Assembly: GCA_028714255.1 (NCBI GenBank)
Contig: JAQTMR010000012.1
Coordinates: 1-63,490, forward strand
Length of the DNA stretch: 63,490 nt
Direction: 5' to 3'
DNA from: Phycisphaerae bacterium
GTDB lineage: Bacteria > Planctomycetota > Phycisphaerae > Sedimentisphaerales > Anaerobacaceae
Shown here in pieces: positions 7,575-17,210 of the stretch. Position 1 is the stretch's first letter; each line of letters opens with the position of its first letter. Below the pieces are notes generated by a model that saw only the letters and a list, made by a program, of their open reading frames with translations, did no database searches and was not told the DNA's origin. Made by a program: the position numbers and the translations under genes.

Positions 7575-8840
7575 ATGATAAGTTGGAAGTTGAAAACACG
7601 AAATCTTTGGCCGATAGGATTGGACATAGGTCACAATTCCATCAAGATGATTCAGATGGCAATGGATGGGGGCCATATGAGCATTATCGCAGCGGATAAG
7701 GTTCGTGTAGATGGGGCTATTAACGGCGATGAAGAAGCAAGAAAGAACTTTGTTGTCTCCGCGATAAAGCGAATGCTGGCGAGTGGTAACTTTCGTGGAC
7801 GGAATGTTGTTTCGTGTTTGCCGAATGACAAATTGAAGATAACGAGCCTGCGATTGGCTGAGACGGAAACAGACGAAATCGAGCAGGCATTGAGGAAAGA
7901 AGCCAGCCAGCGTTTCGGATTAACTTCGGAGATGGATGCGGTTAACTATTTAGTGGCGGGTAACGTTCAGTATGGCGATGAGATTAAAAAAGAGTTGATA
8001 TTGTTCGCTGCATCCGATGAGGCGATAAGAGGTCATATCGCAATGCTCGAGGCCGCGCAGCTCAGGCCGGTGGCCATAGATACAGTTCCATGTGCGTTGT
8101 TCAGAAGTTTTGAAAGATTACGGCGTCGGGAGGAGGACAAAGAGCAGACGGTTGTTTTTGTGGATATTGGCAGCCGGTTCACTACCGTAGTTTTTGGACG
8201 CGATGGAGAAATTAGTTTCACCAAGCAGATACCGATTGGCGGGGAAAAGTTTAATAGTGAAGTTGCGTCGAAGTTAGGAATCAGCATCGATGAAGCTCAA
8301 ATGCTTCGGGAAAAACTGCAACTGAAAAATGCGATAAAGACGGAGACAAGCCTTGATGTATCGAAGCCGGGCTTACCCTCGCAGGATAGCTCCGCTGCGA
8401 TTCCGCAAACAGGGCAAGACGAGAACGTAAATTCGGATGGACAGCCTGACCGTCCTGAACAGCCCGCCATCGAAGAACCCAGTCAAGGGCCTCTTGATGT
8501 ATCGACGCAGGAGGTAATTGTTAACGCAATCAGTGCAGTTGCTGAGGAGTTGGCAAAGGAGATATCGCTGTGCTTAAGATATTACACAGTGACATTCAGG
8601 GGCAAACGCATTGAGCGGGCAGTTTTTTCCGGAGGAGAAGCATACGAGAGAATTCTGCTGAATGTTTTGAGACGGCATCTGGTTGTTGAAATTGAAGTTG
8701 CTCAGCCGTTGCGAAGCCTGGATATGACGAAGGTAATTTTTGAAAATGACAGGCGAGGCCTGCTTTGTGAATGGGCGGTAGCGGTCGGGCTTAGTCTTAA
8801 GAATTGGGATAAAGAGCGTAATAGCTATGAAGGAAATTGA
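7575..8840 (+). CDS. pilM: Type IV pilus inner-membrane platform protein PilM
   Basis: Actin-fold cytoplasmic ATP-binding protein that holds the PilN tail and links the ATPase to the alignment complex. IGLDIGHNSIKMIQM near the N terminus is the first phosphate motif, VVFVDIGSRFTTVVF near residue 195 the second, and AVFSGGEAYERILL near 350 the adenosine motif. At 421 residues it is longer than usual (about 350). The extra part, about residues 255-310, is a Pro/Gln/Ser-rich linker between SLDVSKPG and PLDVSTQE, and the two flanks share 13 identical bases. It overlaps pilN by 14 bases. Confidence 0.9.
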   Translation: MISWKLKTRNLWPIGLDIGHNSIKMIQMAMDGGHMSIIAADKVRVDGAINGDEEARKNFVVSAIKRMLASGNFRGRNVVSCLPNDKLKITSLRLAETETDEIEQALRKEASQRFGLTSEMDAVNYLVAGNVQYGDEIKKELILFAASDEAIRGHIAMLEAAQLRPVAIDTVPCALFRSFERLRRREEDKEQTVVFVDIGSRFTTVVFGRDGEISFTKQIPIGGEKFNSEVASKLGISIDEAQMLREKLQLKNAIKTETSLDVSKPGLPSQDSSAAIPQTGQDENVNSDGQPDRPEQPAIEEPSQGPLDVSTQEVIVNAISAVAEELAKEISLCLRYYTVTFRGKRIERAVFSGGEAYERILLNVLRRHLVVEIEVAQPLRSLDMTKVIFENDRRGLLCEWAVAVGLSLKNWDKERNSYEGN

Positions 8841-9552
8841 TTTTCTTCCAACCTGGTACAGAAGCGGCAGACGACGGCAGATCGGCTATCGTACGCAATA
8901 TGCCGGCTTAGGCTGTATTCTTGTGGTGATGTTAGTGTGGAATTTTATTGCCGTGCATTCACTTTCGAAGACGAAGGCGGAGATTGCTGATATGGAAGTC
9001 AAATCGACAGCTGTTAAAAACGCGGCACAGGAATTCGCTATTATTAAAAACGAAACGGAACAGTTGCAGAAAAAGGCAGAAACCTTAGAGGAAATTGATT
9101 CCAAAATCGATATTGCAAATGTCCTGGCTGAAATCAGCTTTTTGGTTGATAAGAAAATAGTGCTGAGCAAAGTTGAATTCATCGCCGAAAAATTTGAAAG
9201 CGGACAGAAGAGAAAATCAGGCAGCAGTTCTGCGTTCAGAGGCGTCGGCAGCAATTTCACAGGTAAAGGGGTACCGCCATTCGGCAACATCAAATTTAAA
9301 GTGGTGATAACCGGTGTCGCGTCAGATGCCGGTGATGTGGCGACGTTGATATGCAGCCTGGAAGACTCGCCGTATTTTTGTCAGGTCATACCGTCGTTTA
9401 CGCGGAACAAGGAGATGAAAGCGGCAGTTGATGCAGGGGGAGAGAAATTTCAGGTAAGTGAATTTGAGATAAGCTGTAGTCTGGCGAATTATCGACAGGA
9501 TGAACCTTATTTTGCAGAAGATACGCAGGATGAAAGGACGGCAGGTCTGTGA
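8827..9552 (+). CDS. PilN-like alignment-complex protein
   Basis: 241 residues. The short cytoplasmic tail MKEIDFLPTWY corresponds to the conserved N(L)LP PilM-binding motif of PilN. A single membrane segment follows (about residues 26-43), then a coiled-coil region (KTKAEIADMEVKSTAVKNAAQEF onward) and a ferredoxin-like periplasmic part. Gene order pilM-N-O-P-Q supports the call. It overlaps pilM by 14 bases and PilO by four (GTGA), so the whole subcomplex is coupled in translation. Confidence 0.82.
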   Translation: MKEIDFLPTWYRSGRRRQIGYRTQYAGLGCILVVMLVWNFIAVHSLSKTKAEIADMEVKSTAVKNAAQEFAIIKNETEQLQKKAETLEEIDSKIDIANVLAEISFLVDKKIVLSKVEFIAEKFESGQKRKSGSSSAFRGVGSNFTGKGVPPFGNIKFKVVITGVASDAGDVATLICSLEDSPYFCQVIPSFTRNKEMKAAVDAGGEKFQVSEFEISCSLANYRQDEPYFAEDTQDERTAGL

Positions 9553-10100
9553 CACTGTTTCGGGAAAAACAACAAATAATGATATGTGTTGTAGCCGTGG
9601 TGATGGTCTGTGGGTTTGTGCTGTTTAGGTATCTGCCTTTGCAGAAAAAAATAAAATCTCTCAGGCAGACTCATTCGGCGCAAGTGCTCGCTGCTTCAAA
9701 GGCCTCGGCCGAAAGCCGGCAAATACCGGCAATGAGAGAGCATCTGCTGCAGTTGCAAACGGCGGTTGGAAACTACCAGCAGCAGATACCTGCACAGAGG
9801 GACCTTGGTGCGTTTTTGCAAAAAATCGCTAATTTGATGAATGAGCATAATCTTCAGGGCCAGATGGTTCAGCCCGGTGATGAAATTAAAGCAGGGCAGT
9901 TGAACTGCATACCGGTAAATATGCAATGTAAAGGCAGGCTGTCACAGATATTCGAATTTTACAGACAAGTGCAGGGTTTGGACAGGCTGATTCGCATCGA
10001 ATATGTAAAACTTGCCAATGACGGCGGTTTCAACGGTGAAGTAAGCATGCAGACGAAAGCGATTATTTATTACAGTGCGGAATCCGGACAAGCGTCGTAA
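9549..10100 (+). CDS. PilO-like alignment-complex protein
   Basis: 183 residues, starting at GTG 9549 inside the PilN stop. One membrane helix (about residues 11-27, MICVVAVVMVCGFVLFRYL), then a coiled coil (SLRQTHSAQVLAASKASAESR) and a PilO-type ferredoxin fold. FLQKIANLMNEHNLQGQMVQPG and YRQVQGLDRLIRIEYVKL are typical of PilO. PilO dimerises with PilN in the periplasm and sets the spacing between inner platform and secretin. Confidence 0.82.
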   Translation: MTLFREKQQIMICVVAVVMVCGFVLFRYLPLQKKIKSLRQTHSAQVLAASKASAESRQIPAMREHLLQLQTAVGNYQQQIPAQRDLGAFLQKIANLMNEHNLQGQMVQPGDEIKAGQLNCIPVNMQCKGRLSQIFEFYRQVQGLDRLIRIEYVKLANDGGFNGEVSMQTKAIIYYSAESGQAS

Positions 10101-10134
10101 GGCGTCCCCAAGCGGAGATAAGAAAAACGAATAT

Positions 10135-10725
10135 ATGAAGCAGAACATAAAAAGTGGTAGTGGCCGAGGCAACAGGCTTCTCAGTAGATTGGCCGCGGAG
10201 AAGAAAAGGGCTTTCGTGGCGGCGTTCCTGATCATAGTAATGGTCTTTATGTGGGCCAGGGTGCTTGGGAAAAAAGGGCCGCAGAGCGCCAATGCGGCAA
10301 TAATGAAGTCGAAGCTAATTGAAGAGATTGGTTCGGAATTAAAGATATCTTTTATAGAACTGCCGAAGGTCAATGGTCGCAATGATGTATTGACCAAAGA
10401 CTTTTTCGCTGTGGAGAGTTGGAACGATTTTATGCAGGGCGGCAGGAGTGATAGTGAAAATGTCGATTCGGTTTCAGAAAACGCCAGTGAAACAATTAAG
10501 TCCAACGTCAGAAAACTAAAACTGGAAGCGATTGTGCTGGGCGAAAATCCGAGGGCTTTTATTAATGATAAGCTGCTGTCGGTAGGAGATAAGTTGTTCG
10601 TCGGAGACGGAGCAGATATGTGTGAATGTAAAGTAACGAAAATTGAAGAAAACATAGTGTTTATAAAATGTGGAGAAACGGAAATAACATTGAGGCTTGC
10701 GCAAACGGCAATAATTGGTTATTAG
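10135..10725 (+). CDS. PilP/GspC-like protein linking inner membrane and secretin
   Basis: 196 residues from ATG 10135 (GGAG 17 bases upstream). A frame extension to GTG 10075 would overlap pilO but adds only a charged tail. A membrane anchor lies at about residues 26-43 (AFVAAFLIIVMVFMWARVL). The C-terminal part, VRKLKLEAIVLGENPRAFINDKLLSVGDKL followed by CKVTKIEENIVFIKCGETEITLRL, is the HR-domain pattern shared by GspC and PilP, which contacts the secretin. Position between pilO and the secretin gene fits. The single-helix N terminus is more GspC-like than the lipoprotein PilP. Confidence 0.72.
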   Translation: MKQNIKSGSGRGNRLLSRLAAEKKRAFVAAFLIIVMVFMWARVLGKKGPQSANAAIMKSKLIEEIGSELKISFIELPKVNGRNDVLTKDFFAVESWNDFMQGGRSDSENVDSVSENASETIKSNVRKLKLEAIVLGENPRAFINDKLLSVGDKLFVGDGADMCECKVTKIEENIVFIKCGETEITLRLAQTAIIGY

Positions 10726-10741
10726 AAAAGAGAGCTAAATT

Positions 10742-12457
10742 ATGTATCGCGACAAAATTCTAAAAGGCGGAATCAAAAACAAAGGCAGATTGTTCGTATT
10801 GGGCTTTGTGCTGGTTGTGATGACAGCAACAGCGATTGGAGATGTTGAACAAGGCCCGATAGCAGCCGTGGCTGAAGAAAGCGTCGCTGAAAAGGCCACT
10901 GATACAAGCGATGGTGGAAACATAGCCGCTGGCGGAATGATACAGTCAATCTCCTTCGATAAAGACAGTAAAGTCAGAGACGCTATTCGCGTTTTGTCGG
11001 CTATGTATAAGAAGAATATAGTACCGTCACCGAAGGTCGATGGGGTATTAGGATTTACCCGGCTGTATAACGTAACCTTCGAAGAGGCGATGGACGCCAT
11101 TTTAGGAGCTAACTTCAAATACGAACAGACCGGTCAGCTAATCATGGTATATACCGCTGACGAATACAAAAAAATCAAAGAAGACAAAGGCCGTATGAGT
11201 CACAAGGTCTTTACCTTGTACTACATCAACGCAGCCGAAGTAAAAGCCCTGGTTACACCACTATTGAGCGAGTCGGGTAAGGTTACCTCGACTACTGCTG
11301 CAGAAGTCGATACCGAAGCCGGCAAGGGTGGTGATACGGCCAGTATGAGAGATACGGTAGTTGTCTATGATTTTCCTGAAAGACTTGACCATATTAGCCA
11401 GATGATTAAAGAAATAGACGTAAAGCCGCAGCAGATTCTGGTAGAAGTTACAATTCTCAAGGCCGAACTCTCTGAAACCACACAATTCGGCATAGACTGG
11501 ACCAAAATAGCCGGCATTACCGCAACTGCGGGCCAAGGGCTCCCTATTGGGATGGCGATAAATCTTGCAAGCGGGATAACACCGGTGGGTACCGGTCTGA
11601 CTGCTGAACTCAGCAATGAAGAGATAACGGCTTCAATCACCGCTCTTGAAGGAATCACCAATACGACCGTGCTTGCCAATCCCAAGATTATGGCATTGAA
11701 TAAACAGGCCGGTTATATAAATATAGGTGAAGAGAGAGGATATACAGCGAGCACCACCCAGGGCCAGACTACGACAACTTCGGTGGATTTTCTCATAAGC
11801 GGTACAATTTTGAAGTTCAGGCCCTTTATATGTGAAGACGGATACGTTCGTATGGAAATTAATCCCGAATTAAGTACCGGCACCACCACGGATGCGAACA
11901 GCACTTTACCGTTAAAAACCATTACACAAGTTAAGAGCAACATAATGGTAAAGGACGGTAAAACAATAATTATCGGCGGTCTGTTCAAAGAACAGATTAC
12001 CAGCACTGATTCACAAGTGCCTGTTATAGGTGACATTCCTGTTTTGGGTGCGTTATTCAAAAAAACCAAAGATGAGAATATCCGCACAGAGCTTGTGATA
12101 TTGATAACGCCGCACATTATTAGGACCCCGGAAGACCTCGCGGCGGAGTCCGAAGAAAGAGCAAATGACATCAGCAGAATCTTTCACGGTTCGAGAAAAG
12201 GGATAAGCTCAATTTCAAGAGTGCGGATTTATGAAGACTGCTATGCAGAAGCTGTGGAATGCTACCTTAAAGGCAAAAAGGAAGCCGCTCTGAATAAATT
12301 AAACTGGGTGCTTGCAGCTCGACCGATGTATCTGGAGGCATCACGTCTGAAAGAAAGAATTATCAGCGAAACCGCTCCTGATAACGCGGCAACTATGGAA
12401 AGAGTTATGCTGGATGTTATCGAACGGGAAGAGTCGAGCAGATGGCTGAGAAAATAA
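10742..12457 (+). CDS. Secretin (PilQ/GspD family)
   Basis: Forms the outer-membrane ring through which the pilus or substrate passes. 571 residues. Signal peptide at about residues 15-36 (GRLFVLGFVLVVMTATAIGD). Periplasmic N domains at about 60-235, including DKDSKVRDAIRVLSAMYKKNIVPSPKVDG (STN/N0-like) and FTLYYINAAEVKALVTPLL (N1-like). The secretin core at about 250-480 ends in VPVIGDIPVLGALFKKT and ELVILITPHII, the diagnostic C-terminal signature. About 80 residues beyond the core form a helical tail, possibly for outer-membrane targeting or for the TPR lipoprotein encoded next. Confidence 0.92.
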   Translation: MYRDKILKGGIKNKGRLFVLGFVLVVMTATAIGDVEQGPIAAVAEESVAEKATDTSDGGNIAAGGMIQSISFDKDSKVRDAIRVLSAMYKKNIVPSPKVDGVLGFTRLYNVTFEEAMDAILGANFKYEQTGQLIMVYTADEYKKIKEDKGRMSHKVFTLYYINAAEVKALVTPLLSESGKVTSTTAAEVDTEAGKGGDTASMRDTVVVYDFPERLDHISQMIKEIDVKPQQILVEVTILKAELSETTQFGIDWTKIAGITATAGQGLPIGMAINLASGITPVGTGLTAELSNEEITASITALEGITNTTVLANPKIMALNKQAGYINIGEERGYTASTTQGQTTTTSVDFLISGTILKFRPFICEDGYVRMEINPELSTGTTTDANSTLPLKTITQVKSNIMVKDGKTIIIGGLFKEQITSTDSQVPVIGDIPVLGALFKKTKDENIRTELVILITPHIIRTPEDLAAESEERANDISRIFHGSRKGISSISRVRIYEDCYAEAVECYLKGKKEAALNKLNWVLAARPMYLEASRLKERIISETAPDNAATMERVMLDVIEREESSRWLRK

Positions 12458-12483
12458 ACAAAGACAAGTAAGGATTATCGAAT

Positions 12484-13659
12484 ATGTTACGTAAAAAAAT
12501 AACAACAGCCGTCATAATTATCTGCCTGTGCAGTATCAGCTGCGAGTCTAACTCGGCAAATAAACAACCGCTTAAAGCTTCGGTAGAGGCTAAGCTGAAT
12601 CTTGCCCAGCAGGAGTATGATAATAATTACACTGATGAAGCGATGAGCATCGTTTCTGAATGTATAAACACCGACCCCGATAATGCTCAGGCACATCTGC
12701 TGTATGGTAAACTGCTTTTGACTGACGACAAGGCGACAGATGCGGCAAGAGAATTGCAATTGGCAGTCGAACTGGAGGAAAATCTTGAGCAGGGATGGTA
12801 TTGGCTGGGGCTGGCAGCAGAAGGGCAGGGACAAACTCAGCAGTCGCTGTTTTGCTACAACAAAGCACTGTCACTGAACCCTGCTAACATTGATTATATT
12901 CTTGCCGTTGCCGAGACGTATGCCAAACAGGAGAAGCTCGAAGAGGCGATAACGCTGCTCGAAGAAAAAATAACAGCTATGCCTAAAGAGATTCCGCTAA
13001 AAACCGCAGCAGCGGATTTAATGTGGCGGCTGGGGGAAAATGAGCAGGCTATCGAGCTTTACGAACAGGTGATGCTAATGACAGGTGATGATAACAGCGT
13101 TGTTGAATCTCTTGGATACTGCTATGTATTTAGCGGCCAGTGGAACGAGGGTGCGGAGATTTTCAATAAGCTGATTGGACAATGCGAGGATGAGCAGAAA
13201 AAGAAATCATATTTGCAGGCAGCAGCGTTTTGCAGTGTGAATTCTGCTCAATATGACAAGGCAGTTAACTGCTACAATGAATTGAGTGTCGAGGAAAGAG
13301 ATAACGCCGAATTTTGGGTAAAGATGGGCCAGGCCTCACTGGGTGCAGGGGCTGCCGACAGAGCGCTTATGTGCGGGCAGAGGGCCTTGGCTTTACAACC
13401 CGGCGATGCGGATGCTACTGTTCTTATCGGCTGTGCTCAATACTCGATGGCAGATTACAACACAGCGATTAAAAACTTCGAAAAGGTAAACTCGGACGCG
13501 AAAAACAGCAATATTTCACAGCTTATGACAGCAAGATGTTATGAACGACTCGGCCGAAAGGGCGAAGCTGAACGAATATATAAAAAAGCACTGGAAGTAG
13601 AACCCAATAGCAAACTGGGTAATTTCATGGCTAAAGAAAAAGATGTTGGGGCATGGTGA
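12484..13659 (+). CDS. TPR-repeat lipoprotein, PilF/PilW- or pilotin-like
   Basis: 391 residues. Signal sequence with CLCSISC near residue 21: a weak lipobox with Cys at the cleavage point and Ser, not Leu, at -3. The rest is TPR repeats, e.g. AQAHLLYGKLLLTDDKATDAARELQLAVEL and GWYWLGLAAEGQGQTQQSLFCYNKALSLNP. It follows the secretin gene by 26 bases. Outer-membrane TPR lipoproteins of the PilF/PilW type help secretins insert and multimerise, which is a sensible inferred role. A general scaffolding role cannot be excluded. Confidence 0.72.
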   Translation: MLRKKITTAVIIICLCSISCESNSANKQPLKASVEAKLNLAQQEYDNNYTDEAMSIVSECINTDPDNAQAHLLYGKLLLTDDKATDAARELQLAVELEENLEQGWYWLGLAAEGQGQTQQSLFCYNKALSLNPANIDYILAVAETYAKQEKLEEAITLLEEKITAMPKEIPLKTAAADLMWRLGENEQAIELYEQVMLMTGDDNSVVESLGYCYVFSGQWNEGAEIFNKLIGQCEDEQKKKSYLQAAAFCSVNSAQYDKAVNCYNELSVEERDNAEFWVKMGQASLGAGAADRALMCGQRALALQPGDADATVLIGCAQYSMADYNTAIKNFEKVNSDAKNSNISQLMTARCYERLGRKGEAERIYKKALEVEPNSKLGNFMAKEKDVGAW

Positions 13660-13718
13660 TTATCGGCTGGAGATTAAATCGCAAACTATCTATTAAAGAT
13701 TAAAGGAAAATCAGAACC

Positions 13719-15089
13719 GTGTTTTTGAGCTCAGTAACAAATTTATACGCTATTATCATAAGTGTCGTCGCAGCGGCTGGAGCGATTTTGTTTGCCTGGT
13801 ATCGGATAAGGCTGACCGGTGGAATTACATCCATAATCAAAGAGCTTAAAACGAATAAGACATCACGTATAGAATCAGGCGAGAGCAAAATACCGAACGA
13901 ACTAAGCGGAGCGATTAATGACCGTTTTGATGATAACAGCAATTACATAGCGCAGCTCCAAAAGCAAATCAAGGACCTGCAAATGCAGGTTCGACTTTCA
14001 CAGGGGCAAAAGAGAAATACCGAAGCGATTATATACGGTATCCGTGATGCTGTTATCGTTGTCGATGAATTTGACAAGCTGTTGATGGCAAATGAGGCGG
14101 CCGGGAAGCTGTTTAATTTTGATTATAAAAATTCGCAGCATAAACCTGTAAGCGAACTTCTCGGCGGTGAAAACGCAGGGACAGGCAAAAATGAATTTGT
14201 AAATTTTTTATGCCATAGCAGAGAAGGTAAAGTGCGGCATATCAGACGCGAAATTGAATTCTCGAATGAGGGCAGGCCTGGAATTTTCGATTGTATCGTT
14301 TCGTGTGTTTACGGCGAACAGGAGCGGGTTTGCGGCGTTGTTGCGGTACTGCATGATATTACACGCGAGAAAGAAGTATCGCAGCTGAAAACCGATTTTG
14401 TAAATCACGTTTCGCACGAATTAAAAACTCCTCTCGCTTCCATCAGCGCTTATTCTGAAATGCTGGTTGACGGCGAGGCAAACGACGAACAGACAAGAAA
14501 AGAATTTTATGCGGTAATTCAAAGCCAGGCGGAAAGACTGAATCGGCTGATTGAGGACATACTGAATACCTCGCGGATAGAATCAGGTCTGATAAAGATA
14601 GAAAAGAAACCTGTCAGCCTGACAATACTGATAGAGCAGCAGTTGCAAATGATAAGAGGTTACGCCGAAGAGAAGGACATCAAAATTATAGGACAAAAGC
14701 CGATTGTTTTCGACCAGGTATATGCTGATAAGGATATGATTTCACAAGTCATTGTTAATCTGCTTAGTAACGCGGTTAAGTACACTCCCCGCGGAGGCAC
14801 GATAAAAATTGGTACGGAAGTTGACGAAACCGCAGGCCTGGCCCGTGTCAGTATAACCGATACAGGTGTTGGAATTCCTAAAGATGAAATAGAACACGTC
14901 TTCGATAAGTTTTACAGGGTCGATGCGAATAAAAAACAAGCGAAAGGGACAGGATTGGGGCTTAACCTTGTTAAGCAAATAGTCGAAAAAGCTCATAATG
15001 GGCGGGTGTTCGTTACAAGCGAACCCGGGGTGGGCAGCACTTTTGGTTTTGAATTGCCTTTGGCAACAGCGGAGACAGTCAATGCGTGA
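13719..15089 (+). CDS. Membrane sensor histidine kinase with PAS domain
   Basis: 456 residues from GTG 13719 (AAAGGA 11 bases upstream). One membrane helix at about residues 8-27, then a coiled coil (YIAQLQKQIKDLQMQVRLSQ), a PAS domain at about 105-215, and a HisKA box VNHVSHELKTPLASISAYSEM with the phospho-acceptor His233. The HATPase part has VIVNLLSNAVKYTP (N box), ITDTGVGIP (G1) and KGTGLGLNLVKQIV (G2). This is the PhoR/ResE architecture. It is followed 45 bases later by a lone receiver-domain gene, its likely partner, and sits inside the secretion/pilus locus. Confidence 0.9.
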   Translation: MFLSSVTNLYAIIISVVAAAGAILFAWYRIRLTGGITSIIKELKTNKTSRIESGESKIPNELSGAINDRFDDNSNYIAQLQKQIKDLQMQVRLSQGQKRNTEAIIYGIRDAVIVVDEFDKLLMANEAAGKLFNFDYKNSQHKPVSELLGGENAGTGKNEFVNFLCHSREGKVRHIRREIEFSNEGRPGIFDCIVSCVYGEQERVCGVVAVLHDITREKEVSQLKTDFVNHVSHELKTPLASISAYSEMLVDGEANDEQTRKEFYAVIQSQAERLNRLIEDILNTSRIESGLIKIEKKPVSLTILIEQQLQMIRGYAEEKDIKIIGQKPIVFDQVYADKDMISQVIVNLLSNAVKYTPRGGTIKIGTEVDETAGLARVSITDTGVGIPKDEIEHVFDKFYRVDANKKQAKGTGLGLNLVKQIVEKAHNGRVFVTSEPGVGSTFGFELPLATAETVNA

Positions 15090-15134
15090 AGCATATTTTG
15101 TTTATGATATGAGAAACTTTTGGGAGAAAGGGTA

Positions 15135-15527
15135 ATGGCAGAAGGAAAAGTTTTAGTTGCGGATGATGAAATACACATTATTCATGTGGTGACGATAAAG
15201 CTTCGCAACAACGGCTATGAAGTGATATCGGCCGAGGACGGCGTAAAGGCCTTTGCGCTGGCTTGCGCAGAGAAGCCGGATATTATCGTTACGGATTACC
15301 AGATGCCCGGTATGACGGGACTTGAACTTGTGCGGAAACTTCGGCAGAACGAAACGACAAAAAATATACCGGTGATTATGTTAACGGCAAGAGGTTTCGC
15401 GGTTGAAGATAAAGAACAGGAAGAACTGGAGATTTCAGAGCTTCTCAGTAAGCCGTTCAGTCCGAAGGAGCTGTTAAGAAGCATAGAGGACATCCTGTAT
15501 CAGAGACAGGTAACGCGAAATAAGTGA
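15135..15527 (+). CDS. Single-domain response regulator (CheY/Spo0F-like)
   Basis: 130 residues from ATG 15135, chosen because GGGAGAAAGG ends three bases upstream. A TTG at 15120 in frame lies upstream of that site. It is a receiver only: acidic pair VADDE near residue 10, phospho-acceptor Asp in IIVTDYQMPGMTG, Thr in VIMLTAR and Lys in LSKPFSPKELL. There is no output domain, so it must act by binding a partner or as a phosphorelay step. The kinase upstream and the HD-GYP protein downstream are the obvious candidates. Confidence 0.9.
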   Translation: MAEGKVLVADDEIHIIHVVTIKLRNNGYEVISAEDGVKAFALACAEKPDIIVTDYQMPGMTGLELVRKLRQNETTKNIPVIMLTARGFAVEDKEQEELEISELLSKPFSPKELLRSIEDILYQRQVTRNK

Positions 15528-15569
15528 TAACGTCCGCATCACAGGAATCTTTTTGGATTTGAGGAAGCA

Positions 15570-17210
15570 ATGTTGAATACTATTGAGAGAAAGTTAACCC
15601 TGTTACAACTGCATGAATTGAAGAAGTTCGGCGATAAGATGAAAAAGTTCGGCGTCAATTTCGCAGCTTGTAATGCCGAGGGCGAAATAATCCTGCTGTG
15701 TGAAGGCGGCAAATTCAAAAGCAGCAAAAAGCAGTTAATAGAGTTGAGCCGGCGCGCCTTAAATCAAAATAATAAGGCAGGCAGTACCGAAACAGATACT
15801 CAACTTTGCCGATTCGATGAAGACAGCCAACTCTTAGCTACTGTTCTGAAATCAGACGGTGAAGCTATTGGGGCAGCCTTAATCGATTTGGGCCGCGAGC
15901 AGCAAGGAACGAGCTGTGAGGGACGATGGGCAAGCGAAATGCTTAAACTTTGGACGGGTAATTTTTATGTAACGGCAGAGGCCGAGAAGCAAATTGAAAT
16001 GGTCAGCAATGAGCTGGCACAAACCTATGAGGAACTGGTACTGCTTCATAAAATCAGCATAAATATGAAAATTACCGAACCGGACGCCAATTTTCTCCAG
16101 ATGGCTTGTGACAGCTTGGCTGGTATTGTTAGCGTCGAAGGTATGGCTATACTGCTCGAAAAAACCGTAGAAGGCGAAAAACGGCTGGTTTTGTCTGCGG
16201 GGTTGGGATTGATAGATTTAAATGAACGAACTGCCGATACCTTAAAAAACCGTTTAGCAGAAGAATTAAACAGTGGCCACGAGGCATTGCTGGACAGCGA
16301 AGTGGACTCGCATTTCAAATATGATTGGCCGAAGAACATAAAAAGTATTATTGCAGTTCCTTTTTGGGGCAAAGGAAGACCGGCCTCACACTTCGCGGAG
16401 GAAATGCAAACCGGCGGTTCCATAATAGGTCTGATGGTTGCGATAAACAGAATCGATAAGCCCGACTTCGACAGCACAGATGCGAAACTATTTAATTCAG
16501 TGGCTAACGGATGTGCCATTTTTATCGACAACGGCAGACTTTTCAGGGACCTCGAGGAATTATTTGTAGGTTCATTAAAAGCGCTGACAAGCAGCATCGA
16601 CGCGAAGGACCCCTATACGAGGGGGCATTCCGTAAGGGTTGCGTTTATCTCCAGATGGCTTGCCGAGAAAATAGACGGATTAACGCCTGAACAAATACAC
16701 AAGATTTATTTGGCTGGGTTACTGCACGATATAGGGAAAATGGGAATAGACGACGCGGTGTTGCGCAAAAAAGGCAGACTGACTGAGCAGGAAATGAACG
16801 ATATAAGAAAACATCCGTCTATAGGGGCAAATATTCTGGGTGAAATAAAACAGATGCACGATATTGTGCCTGGCGTATTATGTCACCACGAGCGTGCCGA
16901 CGGCAAGGGCTACCCCCACGGCTTGGTCGGCGAGCAGATACCGCTGATGGGCAAAATCATCGGACTGGCAGATAGTTTCGATGCGATGACATCGGAGCGC
17001 ACTTACAGAAGCGCAATGACGGTGGAGCAGGCGCTAGCGGAAATACAAAAGGGCCTTGGAACCCAGTTTGACGAGAAGATAGGAACTGTATTTATAAACA
17101 GCGATATTTATCAGCTCTGGGATATTATACAGGATGGATTCGCCGAAATTTACGGAAGCGATAGTTTATCAGAATATGGCACTGCTGCCATAGGAGCATT
17201 AGTCAGATGA
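15570..17210 (+). CDS. GAF plus HD-GYP cyclic-di-GMP phosphodiesterase
   Basis: 546 residues. The first 150 residues are not recognised (possible sensory domain), followed by a helical linker and a GAF-like domain at about 170-325. The C-terminal HD-GYP domain at about 345-520 is complete: TRGHSVRVAFISRWLA, LLHDIGKMGIDDAVL with the HD pair, KHPSIGANIL, LCHHERADGKGYPHGL with HHE and the GYP motif, and ADSFDAMTSERTYR. All metal ligands appear intact, so c-di-GMP hydrolysis is expected. It overlaps the STAS gene by four bases. Its place in the locus suggests c-di-GMP control of assembly. Confidence 0.92.
   Translation: MLNTIERKLTLLQLHELKKFGDKMKKFGVNFAACNAEGEIILLCEGGKFKSSKKQLIELSRRALNQNNKAGSTETDTQLCRFDEDSQLLATVLKSDGEAIGAALIDLGREQQGTSCEGRWASEMLKLWTGNFYVTAEAEKQIEMVSNELAQTYEELVLLHKISINMKITEPDANFLQMACDSLAGIVSVEGMAILLEKTVEGEKRLVLSAGLGLIDLNERTADTLKNRLAEELNSGHEALLDSEVDSHFKYDWPKNIKSIIAVPFWGKGRPASHFAEEMQTGGSIIGLMVAINRIDKPDFDSTDAKLFNSVANGCAIFIDNGRLFRDLEELFVGSLKALTSSIDAKDPYTRGHSVRVAFISRWLAEKIDGLTPEQIHKIYLAGLLHDIGKMGIDDAVLRKKGRLTEQEMNDIRKHPSIGANILGEIKQMHDIVPGVLCHHERADGKGYPHGLVGEQIPLMGKIIGLADSFDAMTSERTYRSAMTVEQALAEIQKGLGTQFDEKIGTVFINSDIYQLWDIIQDGFAEIYGSDSLSEYGTAAIGALVR

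Noticed and set aside
9942-10655. Long open frame opposite the PilO/PilP-like genes
   Set aside because: It runs antiparallel to well-supported genes and has a Ser/Leu/Phe-rich shadow composition.
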